From NCBI GenBank assembly GCA_902521645.1, contig CABYSN010000003.1, positions 1-50,144 on the forward strand: a DNA stretch of 50,144 nucleotides, given 5' to 3'. This DNA is from Planctomycetota bacterium. GTDB lineage: Bacteria; Planctomycetota; Phycisphaerae; Phycisphaerales; SM1A02. The translations under genes and the position numbers were made by a program. Below the pieces are notes generated by a model. That model ran no database searches. It saw only the letters and a list, made by a program, of their open reading frames with translations, and had not been told where the DNA came from. Positions within the stretch are counted from its first letter, which is position 1. Each line of letters begins with the position of its first letter. Positions 31,941 through 40,890 of the stretch are shown here, piece after piece.

Positions 31941-33299
31941 ATGTTTTCGAGGATTCTCATCGCCAACCGTGGCGAGATCGCACTCAGGATCATTCGTGCA
32001 GCCCGAGTCATGGGCGTCGAATCGGTCTGTGTCTATTCCAAGGCCGATGCCGACGGGCCATGGTTGCAGCATGCCGACGAGACCGTCTGCATCGGCGAAC
32101 CCCCGGCTGCGGAAAGCTATCTCCGCAGTGATCGGATCATCTCCGCGGCGGAGGTCACCGGTGCCGAAGCCATTCACCCCGGATACGGCTTCCTCGCTGA
32201 AAACGCGAATTTCGCCGAAGCCTGTCTCGACAGTGGGTTCGCCTTCATCGGTCCCAGCCCGAAGGCGATGGCGCTGCTCGGTGACAAGGTGTCCTGCAAG
32301 AACCTCGCACGCAAGGCCGGCACGCCGATCTTTCCCGGTACCGAGGATGCCATCGAGGAGATCGATGAAGCGCTCGAGATGGCGCAGCTCATCGGCTATC
32401 CGGTGATCGTCAAGGCTGCCGCCGGTGGTGGCGGTCGTGGCATGCGCATCGCACGAAACGACGACGAACTGAGGGCGGGTGTCGAGTCCGCGCAGCAGGA
32501 AGCCGAGGCCGCCTTCGGTGACGGCCGTGTCTACGTCGAGAAGTTCCTCGAACATGCGCGGCACTTCGAGATCCAGTGCATCGGTGATGATCATGGGAAC
32601 GCAGTCCATCTCTTCGAGCGTGATTGCACCACCCAGCGTCGGCATCAGAAGCTGATCGAGGAAGCGCCCGCGCCCAACGTCGATCCGGAGAAACGCGACG
32701 AGGTCGCTCGCACCGCCGCGGCACTCATTCGTGAGGCGAACTACAGCGGCGCCGCCACCGTCGAATTCCTGATGGATGGCGATCAGAACTTCTTCATGCT
32801 CGAAGTGAACACCCGTGTCCAGGTCGAGCATCCCGTCTCGGAACTGATCAGCGGCGTCGACATCGTCGGCGAGCAGATCCGCGTCGCGGCGGGTGAACCG
32901 CTCTCGATCAAGCAGGAGGACATCTCCGTCAACGGCCACGCGATCGAGTGTCGCATCAACGCCGAGGATCCGGATCGAGGCTTCATGCCGCAGGCCGGAT
33001 TGATCGAGACCTGGTGCCCTCCCGGTGGGCTCGGGGTCCGGCTGGATTCCCATGCGACCGCCGGCTATCGGATTCCGCCCAATTACGACTCGATGATCGG
33101 CAAGCTGATCGTTCATGGGCCCGATCGCGAGACCGCGATCGCCCGCATGCGGGTCGCCCTCGACGAGTTCAAGGTCGGGCCGATCAAGACCACCATTCCG
33201 CTGCACCGTCGATTGATGGATCATCCCAGCTTCAACACCGCCGACTTCGACATTCATTACGTCGAGCGATGGCTGGAGGAGGCCGAAGCCTCCGGTTGA
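31941..33299 (+). CDS. accC: acetyl-CoA carboxylase biotin carboxylase subunit
   Basis: A 452-aa ATP-grasp enzyme carboxylating biotin on AccB. Signatures: FSRILIANRGEIALRIIRA at the N terminus, HPGYGFLAENANFAE, KAAAGGGGRGMR (glycine-rich ATP loop), FLEHARHFEIQ, RDCTTQRRHQK, EVNTRVQVEHPVSE with the catalytic Glu/Arg, and a typical C-terminal domain. GGAG lies about 9 nt before ATG 31941; ATG 31926 would precede that site. It forms an operon with accB and ends at a strong terminator. Confidence 0.97.
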   Translation: MFSRILIANRGEIALRIIRAARVMGVESVCVYSKADADGPWLQHADETVCIGEPPAAESYLRSDRIISAAEVTGAEAIHPGYGFLAENANFAEACLDSGFAFIGPSPKAMALLGDKVSCKNLARKAGTPIFPGTEDAIEEIDEALEMAQLIGYPVIVKAAAGGGGRGMRIARNDDELRAGVESAQQEAEAAFGDGRVYVEKFLEHARHFEIQCIGDDHGNAVHLFERDCTTQRRHQKLIEEAPAPNVDPEKRDEVARTAAALIREANYSGAATVEFLMDGDQNFFMLEVNTRVQVEHPVSELISGVDIVGEQIRVAAGEPLSIKQEDISVNGHAIECRINAEDPDRGFMPQAGLIETWCPPGGLGVRLDSHATAGYRIPPNYDSMIGKLIVHGPDRETAIARMRVALDEFKVGPIKTTIPLHRRLMDHPSFNTADFDIHYVERWLEEAEASG

Positions 33300-33334
33300 T
33301 CCGACGCAGAGAATCCAACAGGACCGACATGACA

Positions 33335-33364
33335 ACGCCCGGCCTCTTCAGGCCGGGCGTTTTC
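33335..33364 (+). terminator. Rho-independent terminator of accBC
   Basis: A perfect 11-bp stem (ACGCCCGGCCT/AGGCCGGGCGT) with a CTTC tetraloop runs straight into TTTC, 35 bp past the accC stop. It also stands at the 3' end of the minus-strand gene ending at 33410. Confidence 0.85.
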
Positions 33365-33409
33365 GTCAATGGTTCGCATTGTCTCCAACGGCGACGTCCG
33401 GTGATCGAC

Positions 33410-35068
33410 TCAGTCGTCGTATCCCACCGTCACGTTCGAGGAGCCGATGGGGATGCTGCCGCAACGCACTTCCTGGATGGTCACCCCGATGGGGACGCGA
33501 TAGAGGACGAACAGTTCGGTGTTGCCTGAGGAGGGGAGCGAAGGCAGCCCCGCCACGGTCTCGATCGGTGAGAGCGGGTTGTAGAGGATCGTGGTCTTCT
33601 CCCGTCCCATTCTGATGTATCCGTAGGGAAGGTAGGTGTTGCCGTTCTCGTCGATCAGCAGGAGGGGTTGGTCCGCGTAGCCTTCCTGGCGAAGCGAGTC
33701 GAGATCGATGGGCTTGCGTCTGCCGACGGTCAGCTGGGCGATTCGCGTTCCTTCAGGTTCGAAGAAGTTGGTGACCCGATTCGCCTTGGAGACGTTGTTG
33801 CCAGGGCCGCCGGTGTTGAACTGTCCGGAGCCGCCCTCGATCAGATTCTTGTCGTTGAGCCTGAGGCCGCCCTTGGCGTTGTAGGAGATTCGAATCGGAA
33901 TCTCGCTGTTGACCTTGAGGTCGTTGCCGGTGAGTGCCTTGCCTTCGCCGGTCGGAAGCTGGCGTTCCTGTCCGCCGCCCATGGCCGCGAGGATCGCCAT
34001 GCCGTCGTCTTCGATGCTGACTTCGGGAAGGGCGAGTCTCAGTCCCTTGATCTGAAGGTGGTAGTCGCCTGCCAGTGGCGGTCCGAGTTCGTCGCCCGGG
34101 AAGATCAGGATGAAGTCGAGGGCCTGAGTGCCGGCCTTGTTCGAGACGAAGTTGCTTCCATCATCGAATGCGTAGGGCTTTGGAGCACCTGATTTCGACG
34201 GCTGGACGTAGAGCACGGGGAATGCCGTCTCTGGGCTGCCGGTGCTGGTGCCCGAAGGTGCGACCAGGCGTGCCTGGGCGTTCGACAGCGTGAACTGGCT
34301 TCCGTTGTCGAAGGAGGACACGTTCACCTTCAAGGGGATGATGTACGCACCCGTGAATCTCGGGAAGTCCGGATTGATCGATCCGGAGGCGAAATTCGGA
34401 AGGTAGGTGAACTGGTCTTCGACGATCTGGATCGACTTGGGCTGCAGCCAGGCGCGCCCGCTGCCGTCTTCCCCCACGAATCCGTCGCGCAGCATCGACC
34501 AGCTCATCTTGTCGATCTCTGGGTAGAGCTGCTTGAGCGCGCCTCCGTTCATCATCGGGGAGAGGCTTCCGACGCTGAGCATCTCATAGAAGCGTGCGGT
34601 GTAGACCGCGGTGAACATCGGGGTCGATGAGACCGCTCCGGGTTGAGCGGTCGCCCGATCCCGTGCCCAGCCGGTGTATCCGAAGAAGTCCGACTTGAAC
34701 TGGAGCATGCCCGCGCCGAGGGTGAGGATGCCCACCGAGATGAACGCGCCCACGAAACCGAAGATCGAGGAACCGGCCCAGTTGACGCCGGATTCGAAGT
34801 TCATGTTCTCGGGGACCAGCTTGTCCATGCTGAGTCTCAGAATGACCAGTGCGACGAGAAAAGTGAGGACCAGCGTGCTTCCCATGGTGTAGGCGCCGAA
34901 GCTGCCCATGGAATCGAGCAGTGCGAAGCCGATCGGTTCCCACAGCGCGAAGGCGATGGCACCCGCGGCGATGACGCAGATCATGTGAAGGAAGGCACTC
35001 AGCATCCCCTGGCGTGCGATCACGCCGCTGATGATGAGAACGAGTACGAGCAGGAGAATCGGGAGCAT
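33410..35068 (-). CDS. CvpA-like membrane protein with large C-terminal exported domain
   Basis: A 552-aa protein. Residues 1-130 hold four hydrophobic helices laid out like the CvpA family (colicin V production-type), including GVNWAGSSIFGFVGAFISVGILTLGAG. The remaining 420 residues are a soluble, beta-rich region without recognised domains, containing segments such as FPRFTGAYIIPLKVNVSSF, DFILIFPGDELGPP and NVTVGYDD at the very end. It is presumably outside the membrane. GAGGA lies about 10 nt before ATG 35068; a longer frame upstream has shadow-like composition and is rejected. It is the last gene of a minus-strand cluster with PilT- and PilB-like genes, 43 bp after the latter, suggesting a joint role at the envelope. 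Confidence 0.78.
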   Translation of the reverse strand: MLPILLLVLVLIISGVIARQGMLSAFLHMICVIAAGAIAFALWEPIGFALLDSMGSFGAYTMGSTLVLTFLVALVILRLSMDKLVPENMNFESGVNWAGSSIFGFVGAFISVGILTLGAGMLQFKSDFFGYTGWARDRATAQPGAVSSTPMFTAVYTARFYEMLSVGSLSPMMNGGALKQLYPEIDKMSWSMLRDGFVGEDGSGRAWLQPKSIQIVEDQFTYLPNFASGSINPDFPRFTGAYIIPLKVNVSSFDNGSQFTLSNAQARLVAPSGTSTGSPETAFPVLYVQPSKSGAPKPYAFDDGSNFVSNKAGTQALDFILIFPGDELGPPLAGDYHLQIKGLRLALPEVSIEDDGMAILAAMGGGQERQLPTGEGKALTGNDLKVNSEIPIRISYNAKGGLRLNDKNLIEGGSGQFNTGGPGNNVSKANRVTNFFEPEGTRIAQLTVGRRKPIDLDSLRQEGYADQPLLLIDENGNTYLPYGYIRMGREKTTILYNPLSPIETVAGLPSLPSSGNTELFVLYRVPIGVTIQEVRCGSIPIGSSNVTVGYDD

Positions 35069-35111
35069 CTGATTCGTTTCCTCTAGTCGTCTCCGGATGG
35101 AGACCTGTGGG

Positions 35112-36818
35112 TCAGTTGGCGGCCTTTTCGGTGGCCGGTTTCTTCTGAGCGGGTGCTGGTTTCTTGGAGACCAGGACGCGCAGGACTTCGTCGATCGAGG
35201 TTTCGCCGCTTCGCACCTTGGAAAGCGCGACCTCCTGCATGGTGGGCAGGCGGTATTCGCGGCGGACATGGTTGGCGGCACCCTTCATGTCGTTGGCTGC
35301 GAGCAGCTTTCTGGTGGTGCCGTCCACCGGGAAGACTTCGAAGGCGGCGATGGTGCCGGTGTACCCGACTCCGTCGCAGGTGTCGCAGGTCTCGATCTTG
35401 TTCTTCACGTTGACCTTGCCGGTGGGGCGGTAGAGCTGGATCTCGGAGTCAGCCGGGAGGCCCATCTGCTTGAGCTGATCCGGGGTGGGCTGGTATGCCT
35501 GCTTGCAGACCGGGCAGAGTCGTCTGAGCATTCGCGAAGCCACGATCATCTTCAGATTCGCGCATGCCTTCTCGAGATCGCCGACCGCCCGGGACCATTC
35601 CTGAATGGCTTCCGTCACGGTGCGTGCACGGACGGTCGCGATGATGAGCGGTCCGTCCTTCCCCTGCTTGGCAAGGAGTTCCGCGGTGCCCGGATCCTCG
35701 ATGCTGTCGACGAGGACGACATCGGGGTCGCGTCTGAGAATGGTGCGGACCGTGGTGGGGTAGTCGGCTTCGTCGGTGGAGGGGTGCCATCGTTTCTGGT
35801 CCACGCCCATCACTTCAAGATCGATTCGCTTCTCGCAGCTCTTGACGACGGAGGTGAAGGCGTCGTGCTGCCCGAGCATGGCATAGGACGTCGTCGAAAG
35901 CCCCTGTCCGGGTGGTGCGACGACGAGGATCACGCCATGTCGCTCCTCTTCGTTCTCAAGTGCCTTCAGCAACTCCGCCTGCTTGGGCATGAGTCCGAGG
36001 TCTTCGAACTTGACGGCGAGGCGCTTGGCTCTGTCGAAGCAGAATCTCGCACGCTGTCCGTTGGACGAGCCCGACACGGTGATGTCGACGAGGATCGAAC
36101 CGCTTGGAGTGACCATGCGGATGGAGCTTTCCTGGATCCTGCGGCGGTCTTCCATGTCGAGGGCCGCGATCATCTTCATGTAGTCGATGACCGCGTTGGC
36201 GGTCTCGGGAGCGAGCACCTCCTGGCGACTGGGGACCGTGTCCAGGATGCTGATCACGGCGGTGCCCTGCTTGCCCGGAACGAGATTCAGTTCGGCGGCG
36301 TTGGCGGCGATCGCGGGGCCGAGGATCGTCTCAAGTTCCTTGTGCACGACGTGGAGCGGGTCCTCGACGAGGGGGACCGACTTCTCCTTGCCGTTCGGGT
36401 CGATGAACTTGAGCTCCACCGCATTCTGGGCCCGCTTGGCGAGTTTGGCGTCGCGACGTTGTTCCAGCCTGTCTCCGACCAGCTCGAATTTCTGATCTTC
36501 ACCGACCTTGCCGTTGCGCCACTTCATGTAGCCCAGAAGCCATCCGCCCAGAACGAGGATCGAGACCGGCCAGCCGACCCAGAAGATCGGAATGATCAGG
36601 ACGGCGATGATCGCGAGGACGGCGCCGATCATCATCATTGAGTTGACCTTGTTGACACCGAAGTTGTGGTACCGGGCGTCCTTCTCGATGTGAGAACTCG
36701 TGACCCTGAAGTAGGCGACGAATGCAGGAAGCAGCAGCAGCGGCTTGATCAGGTCGACCAGCATGTAGTCGGCCGCGGCTGCGATCGTCGTGGTGTGCAT
36801 TGTGGCAAGTTCGAACAT
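35112..36818 (-). CDS. membrane-anchored GspE/PilB-like protein with degenerate ATPase motifs
   Basis: A 568-aa protein. Two N-terminal hydrophobic segments (about 18-37 and 62-97) are unusual for this family, whose members are normally soluble. Residues about 120-500 follow the GspE/PilB core. The Walker A position reads A-P-P-G-Q-G-L307-S-T-T where G-x-x-G-x-G-K-S/T is expected, so the phosphate-binding lysine is Leu. The Walker B region is DPDVVLVDSIED instead of DPDxxxVGExRD, and the His-box is ATVRAR without His. The four zinc cysteines are kept (C435, C438, C478, C481). It is therefore probably a non-hydrolysing paralogue. It sits 24 bp downstream of the pilT-like gene, in the same operon. 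Confidence 0.85.
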   Translation of the reverse strand: MFELATMHTTTIAAAADYMLVDLIKPLLLLPAFVAYFRVTSSHIEKDARYHNFGVNKVNSMMMIGAVLAIIAVLIIPIFWVGWPVSILVLGGWLLGYMKWRNGKVGEDQKFELVGDRLEQRRDAKLAKRAQNAVELKFIDPNGKEKSVPLVEDPLHVVHKELETILGPAIAANAAELNLVPGKQGTAVISILDTVPSRQEVLAPETANAVIDYMKMIAALDMEDRRRIQESSIRMVTPSGSILVDITVSGSSNGQRARFCFDRAKRLAVKFEDLGLMPKQAELLKALENEEERHGVILVVAPPGQGLSTTSYAMLGQHDAFTSVVKSCEKRIDLEVMGVDQKRWHPSTDEADYPTTVRTILRRDPDVVLVDSIEDPGTAELLAKQGKDGPLIIATVRARTVTEAIQEWSRAVGDLEKACANLKMIVASRMLRRLCPVCKQAYQPTPDQLKQMGLPADSEIQLYRPTGKVNVKNKIETCDTCDGVGYTGTIAAFEVFPVDGTTRKLLAANDMKGAANHVRREYRLPTMQEVALSKVRSGETSIDEVLRVLVSKKPAPAQKKPATEKAAN

Positions 36819-36842
36819 GTCTCTCCAACGGTGAGGCGGTTG

Positions 36843-37979
36843 CTACTTGATGCCCTTGAGGCGCATCTTCAGTTCTTCTGGTTTCGGCGTCGATTCGAGT
36901 GCGACTCGGCTGTTGATGTACTCCTCCTCGACGAGATTCACGAGCGAGGTGGTGAAGTCGACCATGCCTTCACTGTGGCTGTCCTTGATGACCTCCAGCA
37001 GTTCGCCTTCTCGTCCTTCGATGATGTACTTCTGGACGATCGGGGTGTTGAGAAGGATCTCGAGGGCCGGGATTCGGGCGATGTTCTCATGCAGCGTGGG
37101 CAGGAGCTTCTGATAGACGATGGCGCGCAGGTTGTATCCCAGAAGCTTGCGGATCTGATCACGCTCCTCCTCCGGGAAGAGGTCGTAGATTCGGCCGAAG
37201 GTCTGCCAGGCGGAACTGGCATGGATGGTTCCGAAGACCAGGTGACCGGTTTCGGCGGCGCGGATCGCGGCCTCGAAGGTCTCGTAGTCACGCATCTCAC
37301 CGACCAGGACCACGTCTGGGTTTTCACGAACGAGGGCACGGAGCGCTTCGTTGAAATCGACGCAGTCGATGCCGATCTCTCGCTGGTTGATGGTGGCCTT
37401 GTCGTCCTTGAAGATGTATTCGATCGGATCCTCGATCGTCACGATGTGAACCCGCTTGCGTTCGTTGATGTACTGGAGCATCGTCGCGATCGAAGTGGAC
37501 TTGCCGGAGCCGGTGACGCCCGAGAAGAGGATCAGCCCCTGGGAGCTCATGGCCACGTCGCCGAGGATCTCGGGAAGATAGAGATCCTCGAATCGCATCA
37601 CGGCTGCGGTGATCAGACGAGCTGCGATCGCAGGCTTGCCTCGGGCCATGAACAGATTGACACGGAAACGCCGGTTCTCGTCGAAGTCGTAGGCGAAGTC
37701 GACCGAGCCGTGGTTTCGAAAGAAGTCCCACTGGCCGGTGCTGAGCACGTCCTTGGCGATCTGGAACATCAGCTCGGCGCTGCAGATTTCCGTCTTCAGG
37801 TCCTTGAGCGTTCCGCGGACTCTGACGCGAGGCGGCAGGTCGGTCTTGACGATCAGGTCCGAGGCTTCCACCGCGATGGTCGATTTGAGGAACATCCTCC
37901 AGGCCTTCATGCCCTCGCCTGGTGTGGTTCCGCGGTCATCATCGACCGCTTTGATCAAAGTCTTGGTTGGTGCTGACAA
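36843..37979 (-). CDS. type IV pilus retraction ATPase, PilT/PilU family
   Basis: A 378-aa hexameric motor ATPase. The N-terminal segment ASDLIVKTDLPPRVRVRG is typical of PilT/PilU. Walker A is GVTGSGKST (154-162), the Asp box TIEDPIEYIF (181-190), Walker B NPDVVLVGEMRD (220-231), and the His box TGHLVFGTIHASSA (244-257), all intact. It powers pilus retraction, twitching or DNA uptake at the inner membrane. The start codon as read is TTG at 37979 with GAGAGG 7 nt upstream; an ATG at 37910 (MKAWRMF) is an alternative that keeps all conserved sequence. No pilin or secretin genes are in the window. It heads the operon with the degenerate PilB-like and CvpA-like genes. Confidence 0.93.
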   Translation of the reverse strand: MSAPTKTLIKAVDDDRGTTPGEGMKAWRMFLKSTIAVEASDLIVKTDLPPRVRVRGTLKDLKTEICSAELMFQIAKDVLSTGQWDFFRNHGSVDFAYDFDENRRFRVNLFMARGKPAIAARLITAAVMRFEDLYLPEILGDVAMSSQGLILFSGVTGSGKSTSIATMLQYINERKRVHIVTIEDPIEYIFKDDKATINQREIGIDCVDFNEALRALVRENPDVVLVGEMRDYETFEAAIRAAETGHLVFGTIHASSAWQTFGRIYDLFPEEERDQIRKLLGYNLRAIVYQKLLPTLHENIARIPALEILLNTPIVQKYIIEGREGELLEVIKDSHSEGMVDFTTSLVNLVEEEYINSRVALESTPKPEELKMRLKGIK

Positions 37980-38285
37980 GGGACTACCTCTCGGAGCGGA
38001 CTTCTGATATTCGTGCTGAGTGACATGGAGCCCTCAGCAGATTCGTGGAGTGAGAAAGAGCGGTTGCCTGATCTTCCTCGGAGAACAGCATTCATTCCTT
38101 CTGGCTGCCGATCTCCGCCATCTTTGACCTTTCCATGCTGGCTGGAAATGTGACGGTGGAGGGGGCCCGCCGGAGGTGGGGCTCCGGGGAGTCGGGATGA
38201 ACCGTAGAGGCTACCACAGTCCCCCTGAGTGAGGGAAGTCCGGAGTGGTGTTGACAGCGTGCCCAAAGAGCCGCATCATCATCAA
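37980..38285. other. 306-bp divergent region between pilT-like gene and guaB
   Basis: It must hold promoters for both directions. It contains a GC-rich self-complementary stretch (CCGGAG/CTCCGG, 38170-38187) and no convincing ORF. No purine riboswitch or other known regulatory RNA was recognised upstream of guaB. Confidence 0.4.
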
Positions 38286-39785
38286 ATGGAACAGTCAGAT
38301 AACAAGGTCCTCAAGGACGGAATCACCTTTGATGACGTCCTCATCGCCCCCGCCTACAGCGAATTCACGCCTGAAAATGCTGAAACAGGCACGCAGCTGA
38401 CGCGCAACATCACGCTCAACATTCCACTGATCTCGGCTCCCATGGACACCGTGACGGAATCCGGGCTGGCTCGTGCGCTCGCACAGGAGGGTGGAATCGG
38501 GATCATTCACAAGAATCTCCCTGCAGAACGCCAGGCACGAGAGGTTGCCAGGGTCAAACGCAGCGAGAACGGCGTGATCGCCGATCCAGTGATCCTCGGT
38601 CCCGACGCCTCCGTCGCAGAGGCCTCGGCTCTGATGGCCGAGCAGGGGGTCTCCGGTTTTCCGGTCACCGAAGATGGCACCAGCGAGGGCAAGCTCGTCG
38701 GCATCCTCACCCGACGTGACATGACCTTTCTCTCCGGAGAGGACGGAACCGCCCGCGTGGGTCAGGTGATGACCCATGAAAATCTCGTGACGGCTCCTTC
38801 GGGCATCAGCCCGGTCGAGGCCGAATCCATCATGACTCGTGCGCGCGTCGAGAAGCTTCCCCTCTTGTCGGAGGGTGGGATGCTCGCGGGTCTCATGACC
38901 ATGCGTGATCTCGAGAACGTTCGAAACCATCCACTGGCCTGCCGTGATGAGCGCGGCCGCCTTCGAGTGGGTGCGGCGATCGGGCCGCATCAGTTCGACC
39001 GTGCACGCGCGTTGATCGATGCCGAAGTGGACCTCCTCGTGGTCGATACCGCCCATGGGCACAGTCGCAACGTGATCGAGACCGTGCGGGAATTGAAGAA
39101 GCAATACGACATCGACGTGATCGCCGGAAACGTGGCCACTCGTGAAGGGGCTCTCGCTCTGGCCGATGCCGGGGCCGATGCGGTGAAGGTCGGGATCGGT
39201 CCGGGGTCCATCTGCACCACCCGTGTCGTCACCGGAATCGGGGTGCCTCAGGTCACCGCGATCCTCGATGCCGTCGAGGCCCTCGACGGGCGAGGCATTC
39301 CAGTCATCGCCGACGGTGGGATCAGAATGTCCGGTGACATCGCCAAGGCGATGGCTGCGGGCGCTTCGGCCGTGATGCTGGGAAGCATGTTCGCCGGTCT
39401 CGAAGAGAGCCCGGGCGAATTGATCCTGCATCAGGGTCGACGTTTCAAGAGTTATCGCGGGATGGGTTCGAGTGGTGCGATGGTGGCAGGCAGTGCCGAT
39501 CGATACGGCCAGGCCGGGATCGCCGAGACTCGCAAGTTCGTCCCAGAAGGCGTTGAGGGCATGGTTCCCTATCGAGGCGTGCTGGCCGATGTCGTGTATC
39601 AGATGGTCGGCGGGTTGCGAGCGGCCATGGGCTATTGCGGAACCCCCGATCTGGTCTCGTTCCGCCGCGATGCCAGATTCATTCGCATCAGTTCCGCCGC
39701 GATGGTGGAAAGTCATCCCCACGACATCACGATCACCAAGGAAGCTGCCAACTACAGCACGTCCTCTGGAAGTTCGACGAACTGA
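38286..39785 (+). CDS. guaB: inosine-5'-monophosphate dehydrogenase
   Basis: A 499-aa enzyme oxidising IMP to XMP, the first committed step of GMP synthesis. The TIM barrel begins [18 protein letters not shown]; the catalytic loop is [15 protein letters not shown] with Cys310. The two CBS domains occupy about residues 95-215 ([19 protein letters not shown]) and usually bind ATP or GTP to regulate. [11 protein letters not shown] and [10 protein letters not shown] (flap) are intact. ATG 38286 is chosen because conserved sequence follows; the frame is open back to 38229 but that extension is not family-like. It is a single gene with no attached guaA. Confidence 0.97.
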   Translation: MEQSDNKVLKDGITFDDVLIAPAYSEFTPENAETGTQLTRNITLNIPLISAPMDTVTESGLARALAQEGGIGIIHKNLPAERQAREVARVKRSENGVIADPVILGPDASVAEASALMAEQGVSGFPVTEDGTSEGKLVGILTRRDMTFLSGEDGTARVGQVMTHENLVTAPSGISPVEAESIMTRARVEKLPLLSEGGMLAGLMTMRDLENVRNHPLACRDERGRLRVGAAIGPHQFDRARALIDAEVDLLVVDTAHGHSRNVIETVRELKKQYDIDVIAGNVATREGALALADAGADAVKVGIGPGSICTTRVVTGIGVPQVTAILDAVEALDGRGIPVIADGGIRMSGDIAKAMAAGASAVMLGSMFAGLEESPGELILHQGRRFKSYRGMGSSGAMVAGSADRYGQAGIAETRKFVPEGVEGMVPYRGVLADVVYQMVGGLRAAMGYCGTPDLVSFRRDARFIRISSAAMVESHPHDITITKEAANYSTSSGSSTN

Positions 39786-39873
39786 TCAATCGCATCAATC
39801 GTCTGTTTCATGACCGATGAAGCTGTCGCATGCCGGCGTCAGACTCAGAGTGCGTCCATGTCGATTTTTCTAA

Positions 39874-39911
39874 TTGTGATTGCGTCTCAATCCCAACGAA
39901 TCTGATATGAT
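39874..39911 (+). promoter_or_regulatory. inverted-repeat operator and -10 element upstream of the TetR gene
   Basis: TTGTGATTG (39874-39882) and CAATCCCAA (39888-39896) form 9-nt arms with one mismatch around 5 nt, the size of a TetR-type operator. A TATGAT -10-like hexamer follows at 39906-39911. Binding here would block the promoter of the regulator gene at 40039, fitting autoregulation; this is inference. Confidence 0.45.
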
Positions 39912-40038
39912 CTGATTCCTTCTGGAAAGTCTTTCCCTTTCATGTACTGGGCGTACCCTCACTGCATGGCTGGGACTTCTTTTCAGCCCCCCCCCACACC
40001 CCACGACACGCTGTCGAACAGCGTTTTAAGCGATCCCC

Positions 40039-40731
40039 ATGACCAAGATGATCGAAAAAGAAAAGAAGTCCGCAAAGCACACCAAGAACACCAAGGACCG
40101 CATTCTTGCCGCTGCCGTCGTTCTCTTTGAAAACAATGGATTTGAAGGGGCTTCGGTGCGTGCCATCTGTGCGGAGGCCGGTGCCAACATCGCCGCGATC
40201 AATTACTACTTCGGCAGCAAGGAATCCCTGTACGGAGAAGTGGTGAAGTCGGTCTTTCACTCGGCAGACGGCTCGGACTCCATGCCACTGCTCTCCGAGA
40301 ACCCCACGGACCCCGTCACCCAGCTGTGCGCCTGGATCGAATGGCACGTCGGTCGATACCTTCCCGAGCGAAACTCGACCCTTTCAACCTTCATACGGCG
40401 TGAGATCGCAAATCCGTCGCCTTTGCTTCAGGAAATCGTCGACGTCACGATTCTGCCTTCATTCAAGGCTTTGAAGGAGATGGTCACCGCGATTCTTCCA
40501 GCCGATGCGACCGATGATCGCATCAGTCTTCAGTGCCTGCAGATCAACGGTCCGACCATGCTGGCGTCCGTGCTCCAGCCGATCAATTCTCGCATGCCCG
40601 GATTTCAGACCAGCGGCATCTCCACGGAGATGGTCATCCGTCAGGCCCAGGTCTGGGCGCTGGCCGGACTGAGAGCCAGTGGCGCCGAGATATCCGAAGA
40701 TAGGTTCCCATCGGACTCGTTCGAGTCCTGA
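40039..40731 (+). CDS. TetR/AcrR-family transcriptional regulator
   Basis: A 230-aa regulator. The N-terminal helix-turn-helix domain is at residues about 17-65 (TKDRILAAAVVLFENNGFEGASVRAICAEAGANIAAINYYFGSKE in parts), with the family's typical helix-3 NYYFGSKESLY. The C-terminal ligand domain (IRREIANPSPLLQEIVD, about 115-131) resembles the CecR/YbiH branch, which controls drug or heavy-metal efflux genes; no efflux gene is adjacent. A candidate operator lies about 145 bp upstream, and the 5' leader contains a C9 run (39987-39995). The gene is followed by its own terminator. Confidence 0.9.
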   Translation: MTKMIEKEKKSAKHTKNTKDRILAAAVVLFENNGFEGASVRAICAEAGANIAAINYYFGSKESLYGEVVKSVFHSADGSDSMPLLSENPTDPVTQLCAWIEWHVGRYLPERNSTLSTFIRREIANPSPLLQEIVDVTILPSFKALKEMVTAILPADATDDRISLQCLQINGPTMLASVLQPINSRMPGFQTSGISTEMVIRQAQVWALAGLRASGAEISEDRFPSDSFES

Positions 40732-40763
40732 TGGCATGACCTCATGAGATGCTCCACGTGCTC

Positions 40764-40786
40764 AACCGCATTTATGCGGTTTTTTT
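40764..40786 (+). terminator. Rho-independent terminator of the TetR gene
   Basis: A 7-bp stem (AACCGCA/TGCGGTT) with a TTTA loop followed by five more T residues, 33 bp past the stop codon. Confidence 0.85.
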
Positions 40787-40890
40787 CTCGTGTGCTGAGA
40801 GATCCTCTCAACGGCTCCGGAATTCCGGTGTTCAGGGGGCCCATTCCGGGAACCCACGACACTCAGGAAAATGCACAAGGAGCACTAGAA

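Noticed and set aside
33335-33364. Mobile-element end repeat
   Set aside because: A stem with tetraloop and T-rich 3' side directly after accC is a standard terminator.
37955-38266. 103-aa minus-strand ORF upstream of the pilT-like gene
   Set aside because: Composition is unlike protein here and it overlaps the pilT-like start; more likely promoter DNA.
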